64,000 nucleotides of DNA from Ligustrum vulgare (lineage: Eukaryota > Streptophyta > Magnoliopsida > Lamiales > Oleaceae), in assembly GCA_963555705.1 (NCBI GenBank), contig OY743181.1, forward strand, positions 24,494,513-24,558,512, in the 5' to 3' direction. Made by a program: the position numbers and the translations under genes. The first letter of the stretch is position 1; each line of letters starts with the position of its first letter. Shown here piece by piece: positions 34,109 through 45,879 of the stretch. Under the pieces are notes generated by a model. That model was given only the letters and a program-made list of their open reading frames with translations, was not told the DNA's origin and made no database searches.

Positions 34109-35637
34109 TACTAATGGACTATTAGGGGAGGCCGTGGGTTCAAAAATGGCACCCTCGCTCACTTAATATTTTGAACTCTTGGGTTTTAATTAATAATTAC
34201 CCAATCAATTTTAACTCTTAAAATCAATTTAATTATTAATAAATATATTTATTTTCTAATCTAATATTTAGAAAAGAAAATAAAATATATAAAACAATGC
34301 ATGACAGTATAGTACCTAGAGCGGTGTTTATGCGATCTACATGACATGTTATTTATGACATTCATTCACAATTTAATTAAAGCATAAATTAAAAGACGAT
34401 AATAAAATAAACAAGAACACAATTTATGGCCCAAACCTAGACACAAAATTACAAATTAATTAAAGATTCAATTAAGCCACAAGCCGGCCCAATTTTTCAA
34501 TTTCCATTTGCAAGTGTCTAGTCCAAATCTGCAAAGCTTTAGTCTTCAACCCAAATGTCAAAATATAATGATCCAATTAAATATTCCAGGCCATTGTAAA
34601 ATTTAGTCCACATTGCATTGGCCCAGCTAAACGATTTAGCCCACATTGCAATTAATTAAAATAGACCAATTTTACAATTTCAGGGTCATATTTAATTCCA
34701 TCTATATCTGGCCCAAATGAATATTGAGCATTTTAGTCCAAAACCAGAATCTGGCCCAACTTGAAGATAACACAAATACCGGCCCAATCCATTGGACACA
34801 TCTTCCTCTCGAGAATTTCATGGCAGTAACCTAGCAAAATTCATCAGAAACGCAGCTGCCATCTTCATCAATGCCATTGCCGGAAAATGCTGTAACCACA
34901 ACAGCAACTTCATAAACCACCGCTGCTGCCGCCTTCACCGCGCAGCAACCTCGCCACGCACTCGCCGGAAATGGACAGAAAGGAGGCTGCAGCTCCCATC
35001 GGGCCACGCAGGGGCGCGACGTCAAAAACGCAGCAGCGCTGTGGCCCTCTGTCGCCGCCTTCTTCGTCACTCATCGGAAAGAAGGACTAAGAGGAAACCG
35101 CGAGGAAGTCGCCAACAGCCTCCTCCATCATCGCACAGCGTAGTCGCGACAAGCACAACGGCGCCACGCACAGGTGGCTGAACCTCGATCAAAAACGTAA
35201 CTTTGACTGCGTTCCCTTACCGCCGCTATCAAGGGTAGATTAAGGTATCAAATGTGCCACTACGGTCACCGACAGCAGCGGCAGTCCTCACAGGCGCTAC
35301 CATTGTTCGTTATCTGTCTCCAACCCGGTTTATTTTGGTTTTTGGTGATTTTGCAGTGAAGGTCCTCCGAGTTCTGAAGATGGTGAAGTTTAGCCCAGTC
35401 ATTGAAATTTGCAAGCCAGGTCCTTTGAATTTGCCAATGCGGTCCCGTAATCAGAAAATGCAGAATTTGTCCCCTTTCAAAGTGAAAATACAGATCTGGT
35501 CCTTCCAATTTTACAATTACAATAGAAATAATACAAACCCTAATTCTATTGCAAAAATTAAAAATCAAAAGGGAAAACATGGAATCGTAATCCACCCCTT
35601 TTGTTACAAGACTCGATAATACAAATACAAGAATTTA
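34109..35637 (-). repeat. Right copy of the 1529-bp internal repeat
   Basis: It matches 26841-28369. It ends abruptly at AAGAATTTA, where the left copy continues with CAACAAAAATTC, and is joined directly to the middle of the E2 5' LTR. The shared TTTA at the joint suggests a deletion with microhomology. Confidence 0.9.
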
Positions 35638-36257
35638 ATTTAATTAATTCATGGGTTTCAGCAATTGAAGCGTGTTTTTATTATTATACAATTACTTGAT
35701 CACCAATTGTATGATTTTAGGTTATGTTTTCTTAAGTTCTAAATATTAGGAATTCATTAGACTAGTTTCAACTGCCACAAAGTTCGATAGGGGGATAGAA
35801 ATATACCCATATGCTTTTTGTTATCTACAATAGTATTCACAGTTCTTTAATGCTTTCTTACACATTCGTATTCAACATAGAAATATAGTTGGGTCGTGTG
35901 TAGGAATAGGCGTTAATGCTTGTCCGAAAAGGAGTTTTAACAACATTAGGAATATGAATTTTCAAAACCACGTGAATTATTATTAGACAATTAGAGTAAT
36001 GTATAATTGATGGAACTAATGTGGATTCTCAATTCTAGCATATTCATTTCATAAGTTTTCACAAATCAAATTTTCCTTATTTCTTTAGTTTAATCTTTAT
36101 TTTAGTTTTCAAAACAATTTTCTCAAATCAAAACAAATTTCTTGTTCCGGTTAAGGTATTAGTCTAAAATACAATTTAAAATAATCCATGTGGGATCAAT
36201 ACTTGGACTCAAGTCCACTTTATTACTTGTGCGACCCGTGCACTTGCGAAGCGAACA
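35638..36257 (+). repeat. Truncated 5' LTR of E2
   Basis: It matches 42405-42921 plus 51603-51704 with roughly 5% differences, ending GCGAACA. The first about 0.8 kb of the LTR is missing. Confidence 0.85.
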
Positions 36258-36263
36258 AGTTTT

Positions 36264-36281
36264 TGGCGCCGTTGCCGGGGA
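36264..36281 (+). promoter_or_regulatory. Primer-binding site of E2, tRNA-Asp type
   Basis: TGGCGCCGTTGCCGGGGA is complementary to the tRNA-Asp 3' end, six nt after the LTR end (AGTTTT spacer). Confidence 0.9.
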
Positions 36282-36426
36282 TTGTTCTTTAAATTTATTT
36301 TTAGATTACTTTCACTAATTTGGACTTTTTACTTGTTTTATTTTATTTTTATTTTTATTTACTTTCATCTTATGATTTTAGTTCTAATTTTAGTTTAGTC
36401 ACTAGTTTCTCAAATTTCTTGTAGTT

Positions 36427-38740
36427 GTATAAGCTACGTTCGAAAAATGGGGTTCTTTTTGAAGCTGATCCGGAAATAGAACGTACGTTACATCGTAGAT
36501 TAAGAGAGGTTAGAGAACTAGATAAATCAAAAAATTCAAATGGCAAACAACAATAATCTTCTACCCCCTGCTGATCCAATAAATGAAGATGACATGTTGG
36601 TGGGTGATTTCATGACACCTCAAGTGGTTCAAAGTCAATCCATCATAGTCTATCCACTATTTGGGCAGGCAAACCTCTAATTAAAAACCAATGTCATCAG
36701 TATGTTCCAAAACGAACAACAATTCCATAGGAGACCTGATGAAAACCCGCACACACATGTTTCTAAATTTTTAGACACGTGCCAACACTTTCATTATCAG
36801 GGAGTGTCTGATGATGCTATCAGACTCAGGTTATTCCTTTACGCTCTAAAAGATAGAGCTGTTGACTGGTTAGATTCTCGCCCTGCTTCGAGTATTTCCA
36901 CCTGAAACGACTTGGTTAAGAAGTTTTGCACTAAATTCATACCTCCATCGAAGGTTTCCAAACTGAGACATGACATCACAGTGTTCTAGCAGCATGATGC
37001 TGAATCTTTTGATGATACAGATTTAAGGGCATGCTGAGGAAGTGTCCAAACCATGGGATCGCTAGAGGAGACCAAGTAAAGTTTTTCTATGAAGGATTAC
37101 TTCCGCATTTTAAAAACATGATTGACTCCTCATCAAATGGTGCCTTGAGAACAACAACCATCGGACAGGCATTGGAGCTCTTTGAAAGGATAGCAAATAC
37201 AAATGTCATGTGGGGATCGGACAGGGTGTTTCCAAAGAAGACAACAGGAGTCTATGAGGTGGATGCTTACACTGCCATATCAGCAAATATTGACTCATTG
37301 GCTGCAAAAGTGGAGGGCATAGCACTGGTGAATCATTCATCTAAAAGTGTTAAAGTGACTTGTGATGAGTGTGGTGCAAACCATCCACTACGTATTGCCC
37401 TATTCTGTCTTGTCCAGTGGAGTAAGTTGACTATGTACAAGGGGGTCAACACCAGAGTAATTCATACTCGAATACCTATAACCCAGGTTGGCGCAATCAT
37501 CCTAATTTTTCTTGGAAAGATCACTCAAATGAACACATTGCACCATAGTTCAACATTTAAGAGAGAAAACCTGCACTGGAAGAGATGATAGGGAAATTTG
37601 TGAAAATAACAGAACAATTCATGGCTAAAACAGATCAATTTATGAGAAAAACTGAAACCACATTCCAAAATCAGCAAGCATCAATCAAAAACCTGGAGCA
37701 TCAAGTGGGGCAAATAGCACAGCTTATCACAACTAGAGCCCCGAGTACAATACCTGCAAATACTGAGGTAAACCCAAAGGAACAGCTCATTGCTATAAGT
37801 GTAGTACAAAATGAGATAAATGCAATCACTACGCGTAGTGGTGTGCAAATTCCTGAAATTGAAGTAAAAAAGCCAGCTGAAGTTCCTAAACAGATTGTGG
37901 AAAGTAGTGAGAAAATGGCTGAAAAAAGAAAATGGCCATGAGGTGAAATCAATAACTAAACCTCATGAGTCTCCTATTCCATTTCCACAAAAGCTGAAGA
38001 AAACAAGAGAGGATAAGCAGTTTAGCAAGTTTGTGAATATGCTTAGAAAACTGCACATAAATATTCCTTTCTTAGAAGTCATCACACAGATCCCAAGTTA
38101 TGCCAAGCTACTAAAGAAGATGATGTCTAGCAAGAAAAAGCTTGAAGAACTTGAGGAAGTCACTTTGAATGAAGAATGCAGCGCAATCCTGCAAAACAAG
38201 CTACCTTCTAAACTCAAAGACCCAGGGAGCTTTTATATACCTTGCATTATAGGTGATTTAAAATTCAACAAGGTCTTATGTAACCTAGGTGCAAGTATAA
38301 ATCTGATGCCCCTGTCTATGTACAAGAAGTTGGGATTGGGTGAACCAAAGGTTAGCAATATCATTTTGCAATTGGCAGATAAATCAATTTGTTACTCTTA
38401 TGGAGTTGTGGAAGATGTGCTGGTTAAAACTCACAAGTTCATATTTTCAGCTGTCTTTGTCATCTTAGACATGGAGGAAGATGAAAAGGTTCCTCTGATA
38501 CTTGGCAGACCATTCCTAGCCACTACACGAGCACTAATTGATGTAGAGAAGGGAGATGTAGTGCTTAGTGCTGAAAATCAGGAAGTGACCTTTACAATGA
38601 TGCAGTTCAACACCCAGGATCCACAACTTGAAAATTTTTCCAGGATTGATGTGGAAATGGACATTAGATGCTGGGAGAGGTATGAGTATAGGGTGAGAAA
38701 TGATGAAGAAGCCTCACCATCAAATCTAAAGCCACCTTAA
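36427..38740 (+). pseudogene. E2 gag-protease, degenerate
   Basis: The N-terminal part (LFEADPEIERTLHRRLREVREL) runs into a stop, and a shifted frame starts MANNNNLLPPAD at 36541. The Gag core follows in pieces (36702-36905, 37031-37588) with in-frame stops, including at 36903 and near 36988. A knuckle-like CDECGANH is near 37363-37386, followed by a linker (37585-37941) containing AITTRSGVQ. The protease part (37895-38740) has CNLGASINLMP where the family has D before LG, so the catalytic Asp is Asn, and it keeps LILGRPFLATTRALID. Nothing resembling RT follows. The product is not functional as read. Confidence 0.85.
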
Positions 38741-38786
38741 AGATGTTTGCCAAAAAGTCTAACTTTGGACTATAAATGAAGCGCTT

Positions 38787-38804
38787 GTTGGGAGACAACC
38801 CAAC
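38787..38804 (+). promoter_or_regulatory. Post-gag hairpin of E2
   Basis: GTTGGG-AGACAA-CCCAAC, 46 nt after the gag-protease stop and preceded by GCGCTT. Counterparts at 47389-47406 (E1) and 53107-53124 (E3) share the loop; the E3 stem differs by two paired changes. Confidence 0.65.
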
Positions 38805-39142
38805 TTTTCAAACACATTTCCTTTATTTGTTTTATTTATTATTTTGGTGTTATTTTATTGTTTAGTAGTTTTACATTGCATTTTAGGATTGCTAGCTTGT
38901 TAGAATTCACATTTTGACATGTTAGTTGCATTGAATATTTCATTGCCCCTATTTTGCATGTTTAAGCACTCTTAGGATTTACTTGCATTTTACTTGTTTT
39001 GTTGTTTACTATCACAATCTTCCACTTGATCACCTAGCTTAGAACAAGAACATATAGTGTGGAAGTTGGTCACATGCATTGGAAGGCATTTAGGGGTCCA
39101 AAACGGGTCAAATTTTGAAAAATTTCAAGTCACTGCTTTTAA

Positions 39143-39186
39143 CACCGTGCGGTCGCATGGTGTGATAACCGTGCGGTCGCACGGTT
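39143..39186 (+). repeat. Pair of GC-rich palindromes in the E2 interior
   Basis: CACCGTGCGGTCGCATGGTG (39143-39162) and AACCGTGCGGTCGCACGGTT (39167-39186) are 20-nt near-perfect palindromes centred on CGGTCG (a G-U pair in RNA). Related copies are in the E2 LTR and in E1 and E3. Confidence 0.7.
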
Positions 39187-40110
39187 AGATTCTGGACAGA
39201 AGGCAGTTTGATATATAATACAACAACTTTCATTTTAACCACTTCAAACCCGATTTTCTTCCCCCAAATCATCATGCATCGAGTCCAAAATCATTTCCCA
39301 CTGTTTGCACATCATTTTAACTCAAAGTCATGCCTTACTTCACTTCAAAATCATTCAAAGGTATGAGCTTTTCCACACATTTTCACAAAATCTTGCATAA
39401 TTTGATGTTCTTCATATTTTTATGAGTTTGGTGAATTGTAGATAAATGGAGATGGGTTTAGGATAGTTGATGGGGGTATTGAATTTTTCTTATTAGGTAA
39501 AATCTTTTGGTTTAATTCAAGTCTCCAACTCTATGAAATTCCTTGATTTCTTCATATGCACAAAATGTGTCATAGAACTCAACAAGAACGTCTTTACACT
39601 TCATAGCACTTCATTGCAAGGCCATTGCAGGCACCAAAGCACCACTGCACCAATTTTAGCTTCATGTCACCTATTTTGTCACATCTTTTCATGACTCAAA
39701 TGAACTTCAAACTTGCTTGATTTTTTATATGATATAGACCAAGTAATATACTTTCATATGCCTAGGACATGTCTCGGAAAATTTTCACTTTTTCGAGGCA
39801 ATGTCAAGGGATGAAAATAAGTGGTCCTATATTTTTCAAAAATTTCAAAATTTTTCTAAGTCCTAGTTTGGGTGTGTTGAGTTTAATTGTTTTTATTTTC
39901 ATGTAATTTTTATACAATCTAATGTTATTTATTGTTCTTTTACATGAAACATGAGGAGAAAACACGTTGGACCAAACATGGGAACAAGTTATCTCATCCA
40001 ACAATCTTTGAATTCCAAGCTTCAAAAATGGGAACACCAACTCTCCAAACTCGGAAAGTACATTAACCCTCTTTGTTATTTTTGTATTTATTTTATTTAT
40101 CTGCTTTGAA

Positions 40111-40147
40111 TACATTGAGGACAATGTATGATTCTAGTTTGGGGGTG
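40111..40147 (+). promoter_or_regulatory. CATTG-AGGA-CAATG hairpin and G tract of E2
   Basis: TACATTG-AGGA-CAATGTA (40111-40128) is followed by AGTTTGGGGGTG (40136-40147). The seventh pair is T-A here, A-T in E1 and C-G in E3. Confidence 0.6.
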
Positions 40148-40709
40148 AGAATCTCATTCATGTGCTTTTGTTTAAACATTCATTCTATTTTGGGTAGAAA
40201 GTTCAAAAAAATTTAAAAAATGTGAAAAATCATAAAACAATGGAAAATTTTAAAAAATTTTGTTGATTTATTTATTGCTTATGACATAATTTGAATTGAC
40301 TTTTGTGCTTTAGTTAGAAAATTGGGCAACATGTGAAACTAAGTTTTTCTTAACATTCATCCATGTAAGACTTTAATCAAGCTTGAGCACATAACCACTT
40401 CGAATAAAAACTTGTGTAGGGAGATGCTTGATAGTTGTGGGGGTAAACTTGTGCAATTTGAACATAGAACTGACTGAAAAATCCCAAACCTTAAAAATTA
40501 GATTCCGACCTGAAATGTAGAATTAAACTGCTCAAGAAACAATTTGGGGGTGGGAAGGTTAGTATGAGTATGCATTGATGGATTAAAGATTTGAAGTTTT
40601 AAGTTTTGCATCTTTAGTGTAAGGGGTTTTGATCAACAAGTATAAACCATAATAACCAGTATAAAAACAGAAAAATGTTGAAGGTCTTATTCCGTTCTTC
40701 AAATGTCTT

Positions 40710-40980
40710 TTGACTCGGGTAATTAAGTTTGAGGGGTTCTCTGAACTTGGTACCCTAAGCTCAACTGAGTTGGGAGCTGTCAACCTAAAGCTCGCTACAG
40801 GGGTCAACTAGAAAGCAAGTACGGAGAGTGGACTTATACATAAGACGTTAAAACATCTTTAACTTTTCTGTTTAAGCCTTTATAACTCAAGTAATTAAGT
40901 ATGAGGGGTTCTCTGAACCTAGTACCCTAAGCTCAACCTGCCGATCTAAAGCTCACTACAGGGGTCATATAGAAAGCAAG
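40710..40980 (+). repeat. Duplicated ~110-bp module of E2
   Basis: Two copies (about 40710-40820 and 40883-40980) share GAGGGGTTCTCTGAAC, TACCCTAAGCTCAAC, CTAAAGCTCGCTACAGGGG (one change in copy two) and a trailing AGAAAGCAAGT. Equivalent pairs lie in E1 and E3. Confidence 0.7.
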
Positions 40981-42921
40981 TATGAAAAGTATTGCACAAA
41001 GATGGTAAAAGACAAGGACATTTAAAGAAAAAGTCGTCCACATGAAAGAAAAATGAAATAAAAGGTATAAGTTTTGTTGATTGAAATTCCTAAAACTTTG
41101 TTAATTATTCTTGGTATATCGTGCATACTTGTCTAATCCTAACTGTCTTGTGTAGAAAAATGCAATTTATACATGTTTAGAAACCACATCAATAGGAAAG
41201 ATCTCGGGATATGAGAGAAAAGCAGTAAGATTGTGATCATCCATGAAAGTGTAAGGAAAATTAAAAGAAAATCATTGTTGACCACGTGGGATTCGGGTTT
41301 ACTCTTGCATAAAAAGTCACACATCGTCAAGTTTATTTTTGCATAAGTTTGCATTTGATTCTGGCTATTCACACACACACAATGAGTTGAGCATGGGATG
41401 AATGAAAATATTTTATGTTATTCATATTTATTTTTCTAAAGTGAATCATCAATTTGGATTGTTGAAGCGCATGGTAAATAAGTTGACAAAAGCAAAAATA
41501 TTTTTTTTAATTTGCATTTTTACAATTATAGTTTAGTTTTATTTTTTTCGAGGACGAATAATAGTTTTAGTTTGGGGTGTTAATAAGTGTTTTTTATACA
41601 GTTATTTCTATCCTAAAACTAGGATTTTTATTGGTTGTTCAAGAATATTTGCTATTTAATTTGTTTGTATTTTTTTATATTTCAGAAATAACCCAAAGTC
41701 AGGAAAACAATGGAATTGAAGCCAAAATCGAGCAATTGGATGTTAACAGGGTCAAAGTAACCAAATCAAGAGTTGATCAAGTAGATTGAAGGGCCAATTA
41801 GAAGAATATTCGAAGAAGAAATCAAATTTGAAAGAAATCAGAAGTTCATGGGCTAAATTGCAACAATCAAAAGTTGAAGGACTTGCTGTGCAATTAAAAG
41901 ACAGGGACCAACTTGTAACATTTAAAAGATAGAAATTGTAGTTCCAAATAGAACCGTGCGGTCGCACGGTGTTATAAGTGTGTGGCCGCATGACAAAAAA
42001 ATTCAGCGACTGAAGATAACCTACAGAGTCGTGCGATCGCGCACTTTTGAATCGTGCGGTCTCACGGTAGAGATCCTAGGCCGCAGCTGGGCTTTTTACG
42101 AGGAAACCAGCATTCTTTCTCCCCAATTAACCTAATTCTAGGGAACATCTACAAATACAGGGCTTGGGGCACGAAATTAGGGGTTCCCAATGGTCTCAAT
42201 TCATGTCAAAACGCTGTCGAAGTGTCGAGGGATCCATACCACGCCAAGAACACAATTGAAGACTGAAGATTAAGGGATGAATATGGTGACATCTATCCAT
42301 TTTTCCACTGATTTTTATTCAATTATGTATCTAGGCCAGGTTTTAAATGTTAGAATTGTGATGAAGCATTAAATTTCGGATTTTATGTGTTACTTTGATG
42401 TTTAATTTAATTAATTCATGAGTTTGAGCAATTGATGAGTGCTTTTATTATTATGCAATTACTTGATCACCAATTGTATGATTTTAGGTTATGTTTTCTT
42501 GAGTTCGAAAGATTAGGAATTCATTAGAATAACTTCAATTGCCACAAAGTCCGATGGGGGATAGAAATATACCAATATACTTTGTGTTATCTACAATAGT
42601 ATTCACAGTTCTTCAATGCTTTCTTGCACATTCGTATTCAACATAGATATATAATTGGGTCGTGTGTAGGAATAAGCGTTAATGCTCATCCGAAAGGGAG
42701 TTTTGACAACATTAGGAATATGAATTTTTAAAACCACGTGAATTATTATTAGACAATTAGAGTAATGCATAATTGATGGAACTAATGTGGATTTCCAATT
42801 CTAGCATATTCATTTCATAAGTTTTCACAAATCAAATTTTCCTTATTTCTTTAGTTTAATCTTTATTTTAGTTTTCAAAACAACTTTCTCAAATCAAAAC
42901 AAATTTCTTGTTCTGGCTAAG

Positions 42922-44421
42922 TGTTGTGCATTTGAGATCGCAAGTGTACGATATCGCAATCAAGTAATAAAGTGGACCTTAGAGTCCGGATTATCGTTCC
43001 CACGAGGACTGTTTACTAAGTACCGAAATGCTTTAGTTCTAATTTTATTTGAACAGACGAAATAGAATTTGTGGTTTTAAATTAAAACTAAGAAGATGAA
43101 TTAAATAATTAAATTGTGAAATTATTTTGTTTTAAAAATTGATTGTAAAGTGGTTGGGATTCACGATTTCACCTACCTAATTAAATCAATTCCAATTCCA
43201 GGTTTATTTCCTATTTGTGTGTTCGGTCGAATTCACTAATTTAAATTGAGATTCCTCTCTCGAGTTTAAATCAATTCTACCTAAATAAGTCAACTTTGTA
43301 TCTCTACAGCGGGTCCGAATATTCCTTAACTAGATGCATTACACACAAGAATTCATACACGACCGCAATAATTACAAGAGTATATCTCTATCTCTCGTTC
43401 AATTACCGAATTTATCACCTAGATCTATGTTATTAACTCACCTCTCGGATTATGGAAATAACACGTGAAATCATGAATAAGTGGCCAGTTCATTCACGCA
43501 TTAAATGCAATAATAAATCAACACATGCATTAAAGCGTTAAAACAAGGAATATGGCATTAAAATAATTAACTAGGCTACATCGTTCATCCCAACGTTAAA
43601 ATTAGTTACACATCATCATGAAATAACAAAAACAGTAAAAATAAACGTTCATTGAAAAACAATATAAAGAATGGAAAGATTGCACCAATTATCAATTCTT
43701 CAACTGTTTTCAATTCACGCGCCTTTGCAATGCTTGATTCTCCAAGAATTTGATGTTGAATTCTCTATTGTGGCTTGTTCTATGGAGAGGCAAAGGTCTC
43801 AATTTCGTGCCTCTTATGTTGTATATATAGGTTTTGGAGAAAACCTAGGTCAAAACAAGAAAAGTCTGATAAAAATCGCGAGAAAAAGCCCACAGTCGGC
43901 CCAGCCGGAAAGCCACGCGATCGCGTGGCTTCAACCCTAGCGATCGCGTGCTTGACCCTAAAACTCTCGGGTTATATTATTGCACCATCTCGCCATCGCT
44001 TGGTGTGTAACCAGCGATCGCGACTTCATCTTTCTTCCGACTGTGCAAGTTGGTCCCTGCCTTTTAATTGCACCTTCAGTCCTCAACTTCCAATTGTTGC
44101 ACTTTAGTCCCCAAACTTTATCTTCTTCTTGATTTGCCCATTTAAGCTCTCAATTCATTCAATTAGGTCCTCCAACCTCTGATTCAGTCACTTTGGCACC
44201 AAGCATGTTTCCGGTTGACGTTACAAACTTATTAATTTCTCGTTTTAGCTCCAATCAACATCCAATCATGCATTTTTCTCATCAATTACTTCATTCTTCT
44301 TTAATTGGGACATTTTCTGAAAAGTAAACAAATAAACATAAATTAAATAGAGAATATTCCAAAACGACAATAATTACACCTAATTTAGACATACAAATAA
44401 GTGTATAAAATACACTTATCA
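42922..44421 (-). repeat. 3' LTR of E1, 1500 bp
   Basis: TGTTGTGCATTT...ACACTTATCA on the plus strand. It contains the perfect 20-bp palindrome AGCCACGCGATCGCGTGGCT (43911-43930) and further GCGATCGC words (43940-43947, 44014-44021). The adjoining interior reads AGTTTGGGGGTATT on the minus strand, the PPT. Confidence 0.95.
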
Positions 44422-45043
44422 AATACCCCCAAACTAGAACTATTGTTCGTCCTCGAGCAATGTAAACTAAACTATCAAAAATCAAAGAAATAAGAGAACA
44501 AATATTTTTGTTGTGTCAACATGTTTACCATATGCCTCTACAGTCCAAACCAATTTAAGCTTCAGCAAGCGTCATGAACAACAATGCAAAATATTTTCTA
44601 GTTATATCCTGCCAGAGTTTCAAGTGTGTGTGTGAATAGCCAATGTCAAAGGCATACTTATGCAAAAGATATACTCAACACTGTGTGGCTCATTATGCAT
44701 AATCCAGCCCGAATCCCATGTGGTCAATCTATGATTTCTAATAAAATTCCTTTCAACGCTCATGGATAATCACCACTTTCTGCTTTTTCTCTCGCATCCC
44801 AGGTTTTTATCTATGTGGATTCTAAAAATATTCTTAGCTTTTTCCACACAAGGCAGTCAAAATCAGAAATATGCATGCACAACTAATCAAAAGAAAGCAG
44901 TCCCCAATTCTACAACCTCAACCACCACAGTTTAGTCAACAAAGCTTATACCATGCAATATTTTTTTATTTATTTTTATGGACGACTTTTTCTTTTAATT
45001 GTCCCTATCTTTTACCATCTTTGTGCAGAACTTTTCATACGGG

Positions 45044-45330
45044 CTTTCTATATGACCCCTGTAGCGGGCTTTCAGATCGGTAACTCCCAAACCAGACGGC
45101 TTTAGGGTACCAGGTTCGAAGAACCCCTCAGACGTACTTGCCCGAGTCATAAAGGCTTAAACAGAAAAGTTAAAGATGTTATAATGTCTTATGTGTAAGT
45201 CCACTCTCCGTACTTGCTTTCTAATTGACCCCTGTAGCGAGCTTTAGGTCGATGACTCCCAAACCAGTTGGCTTTAGGGCACCAGGTTTGAAAGACCCCT
45301 CGGACTTACTTACTCGAGTCAAAAAGGCAT
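45044..45330 (-). repeat. Duplicated ~110-bp module of E1
   Basis: Two copies (45044-45156 and 45212-45330) read on the minus strand through GACTCG, GGGAGT, CTAAAGCTCGCTACAGGGG (second copy) and GGGTCAATTAGAAAGC. They match the pairs in E2 and E3. Confidence 0.7.
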
Positions 45331-45841
45331 TTGAAGAGCAGAATAAGACCTTCAGCATTTTTCTGTTTTTATGCTGGAAATGGTTTATACCCTGTTGACC
45401 AAACTGCAATGACTAAAGTGCAAAACCAAGAACCACAGACCTCCAACCCGTCAATACACACAAATTCTAACCATTTTACCCCCAAACTCGCCTTTTAGCA
45501 TGATTGGTTCTAATTTAGGGGTGGGATGTCTAACGATCTAAGTTCAGGGCATTTTGAGTCATTCCTAAGTTCAAATTACATAAAAACTTTGCCCCACATG
45601 CATTAAACAACATCCCTCACACAAGCAATTATCCAACACTGGCTATGTGCGCAATAAATATGAATCTAGCAAAATATAACTAGTTCAAAATAAGTTCATG
45701 TTTTCATGTTGTCCAATTTTCAAGCATACGCACAAATTGATTCATACTATATCCTAGGCAATAAATATGTTAACACATTTTCATTTTTTTTTTTATCCCA
45801 ATAAAATAGAATGAAAAGTAATAATATGGAAATAATGAGAT

Positions 45842-45879
45842 CCACCCCCAAACTTGAAATGAACATTGTCCTCAATGTT
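45842..45879 (-). promoter_or_regulatory. CATTG-AGGA-CAATG hairpin and G tract of E1
   Basis: On the minus strand AACATTG-AGGA-CAATGTT (45879-45862) is followed by AAGTTTGGGGGTGG ending near 45842. Confidence 0.6.

Larger units (their letters stand above)
26841..35637 (-). mobile_element. Circularly permuted non-coding copia-type LTR element (LARD-like)
   Basis: Reading the minus strand: a 1529-bp block (35637-34109), 4.16 kb non-coding interior, PPT, one LTR (29950-28536), PBS, leader, then the same 1529-bp block again (28369-26841). One LTR thus has a PPT on one side and a PBS on the other, while the outer ends are the same internal sequence. The repeat period is 7,268 bp, the size of one LTR plus one interior. 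No gag or pol frame survives or was ever evident. The structure fits a remnant of a tandem array or an inserted circle (see findings). The copia class is inferred from the iMet-type PBS. Confidence 0.7.
38805..41577 (+). other. Structured non-coding interior of E2
   Basis: There is no credible frame. It contains palindromes (39143-39186), a hairpin/G tract (40111-40147), a duplicated module (40710-40980), a short CA run (41369-41379) and the PPT AGTTTGGGG at about 41569-41577. The same items occur in the same order in E1 and E3, except that E3 lacks the internal palindromes. Confidence 0.65.

Noticed and set aside
43671..44107. Paired frames in both E1 LTRs (89 and 110 codons, also 50847-51283)
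   Set aside because: Overlapping frames within an LTR that are identical because the LTRs are identical; no domain seen.
45100..45125. GGTTCGAA-like word suggesting a Pol III B box
   Set aside because: Only one of six module copies has it, the last bases do not fit the consensus, and no A box is spaced correctly.
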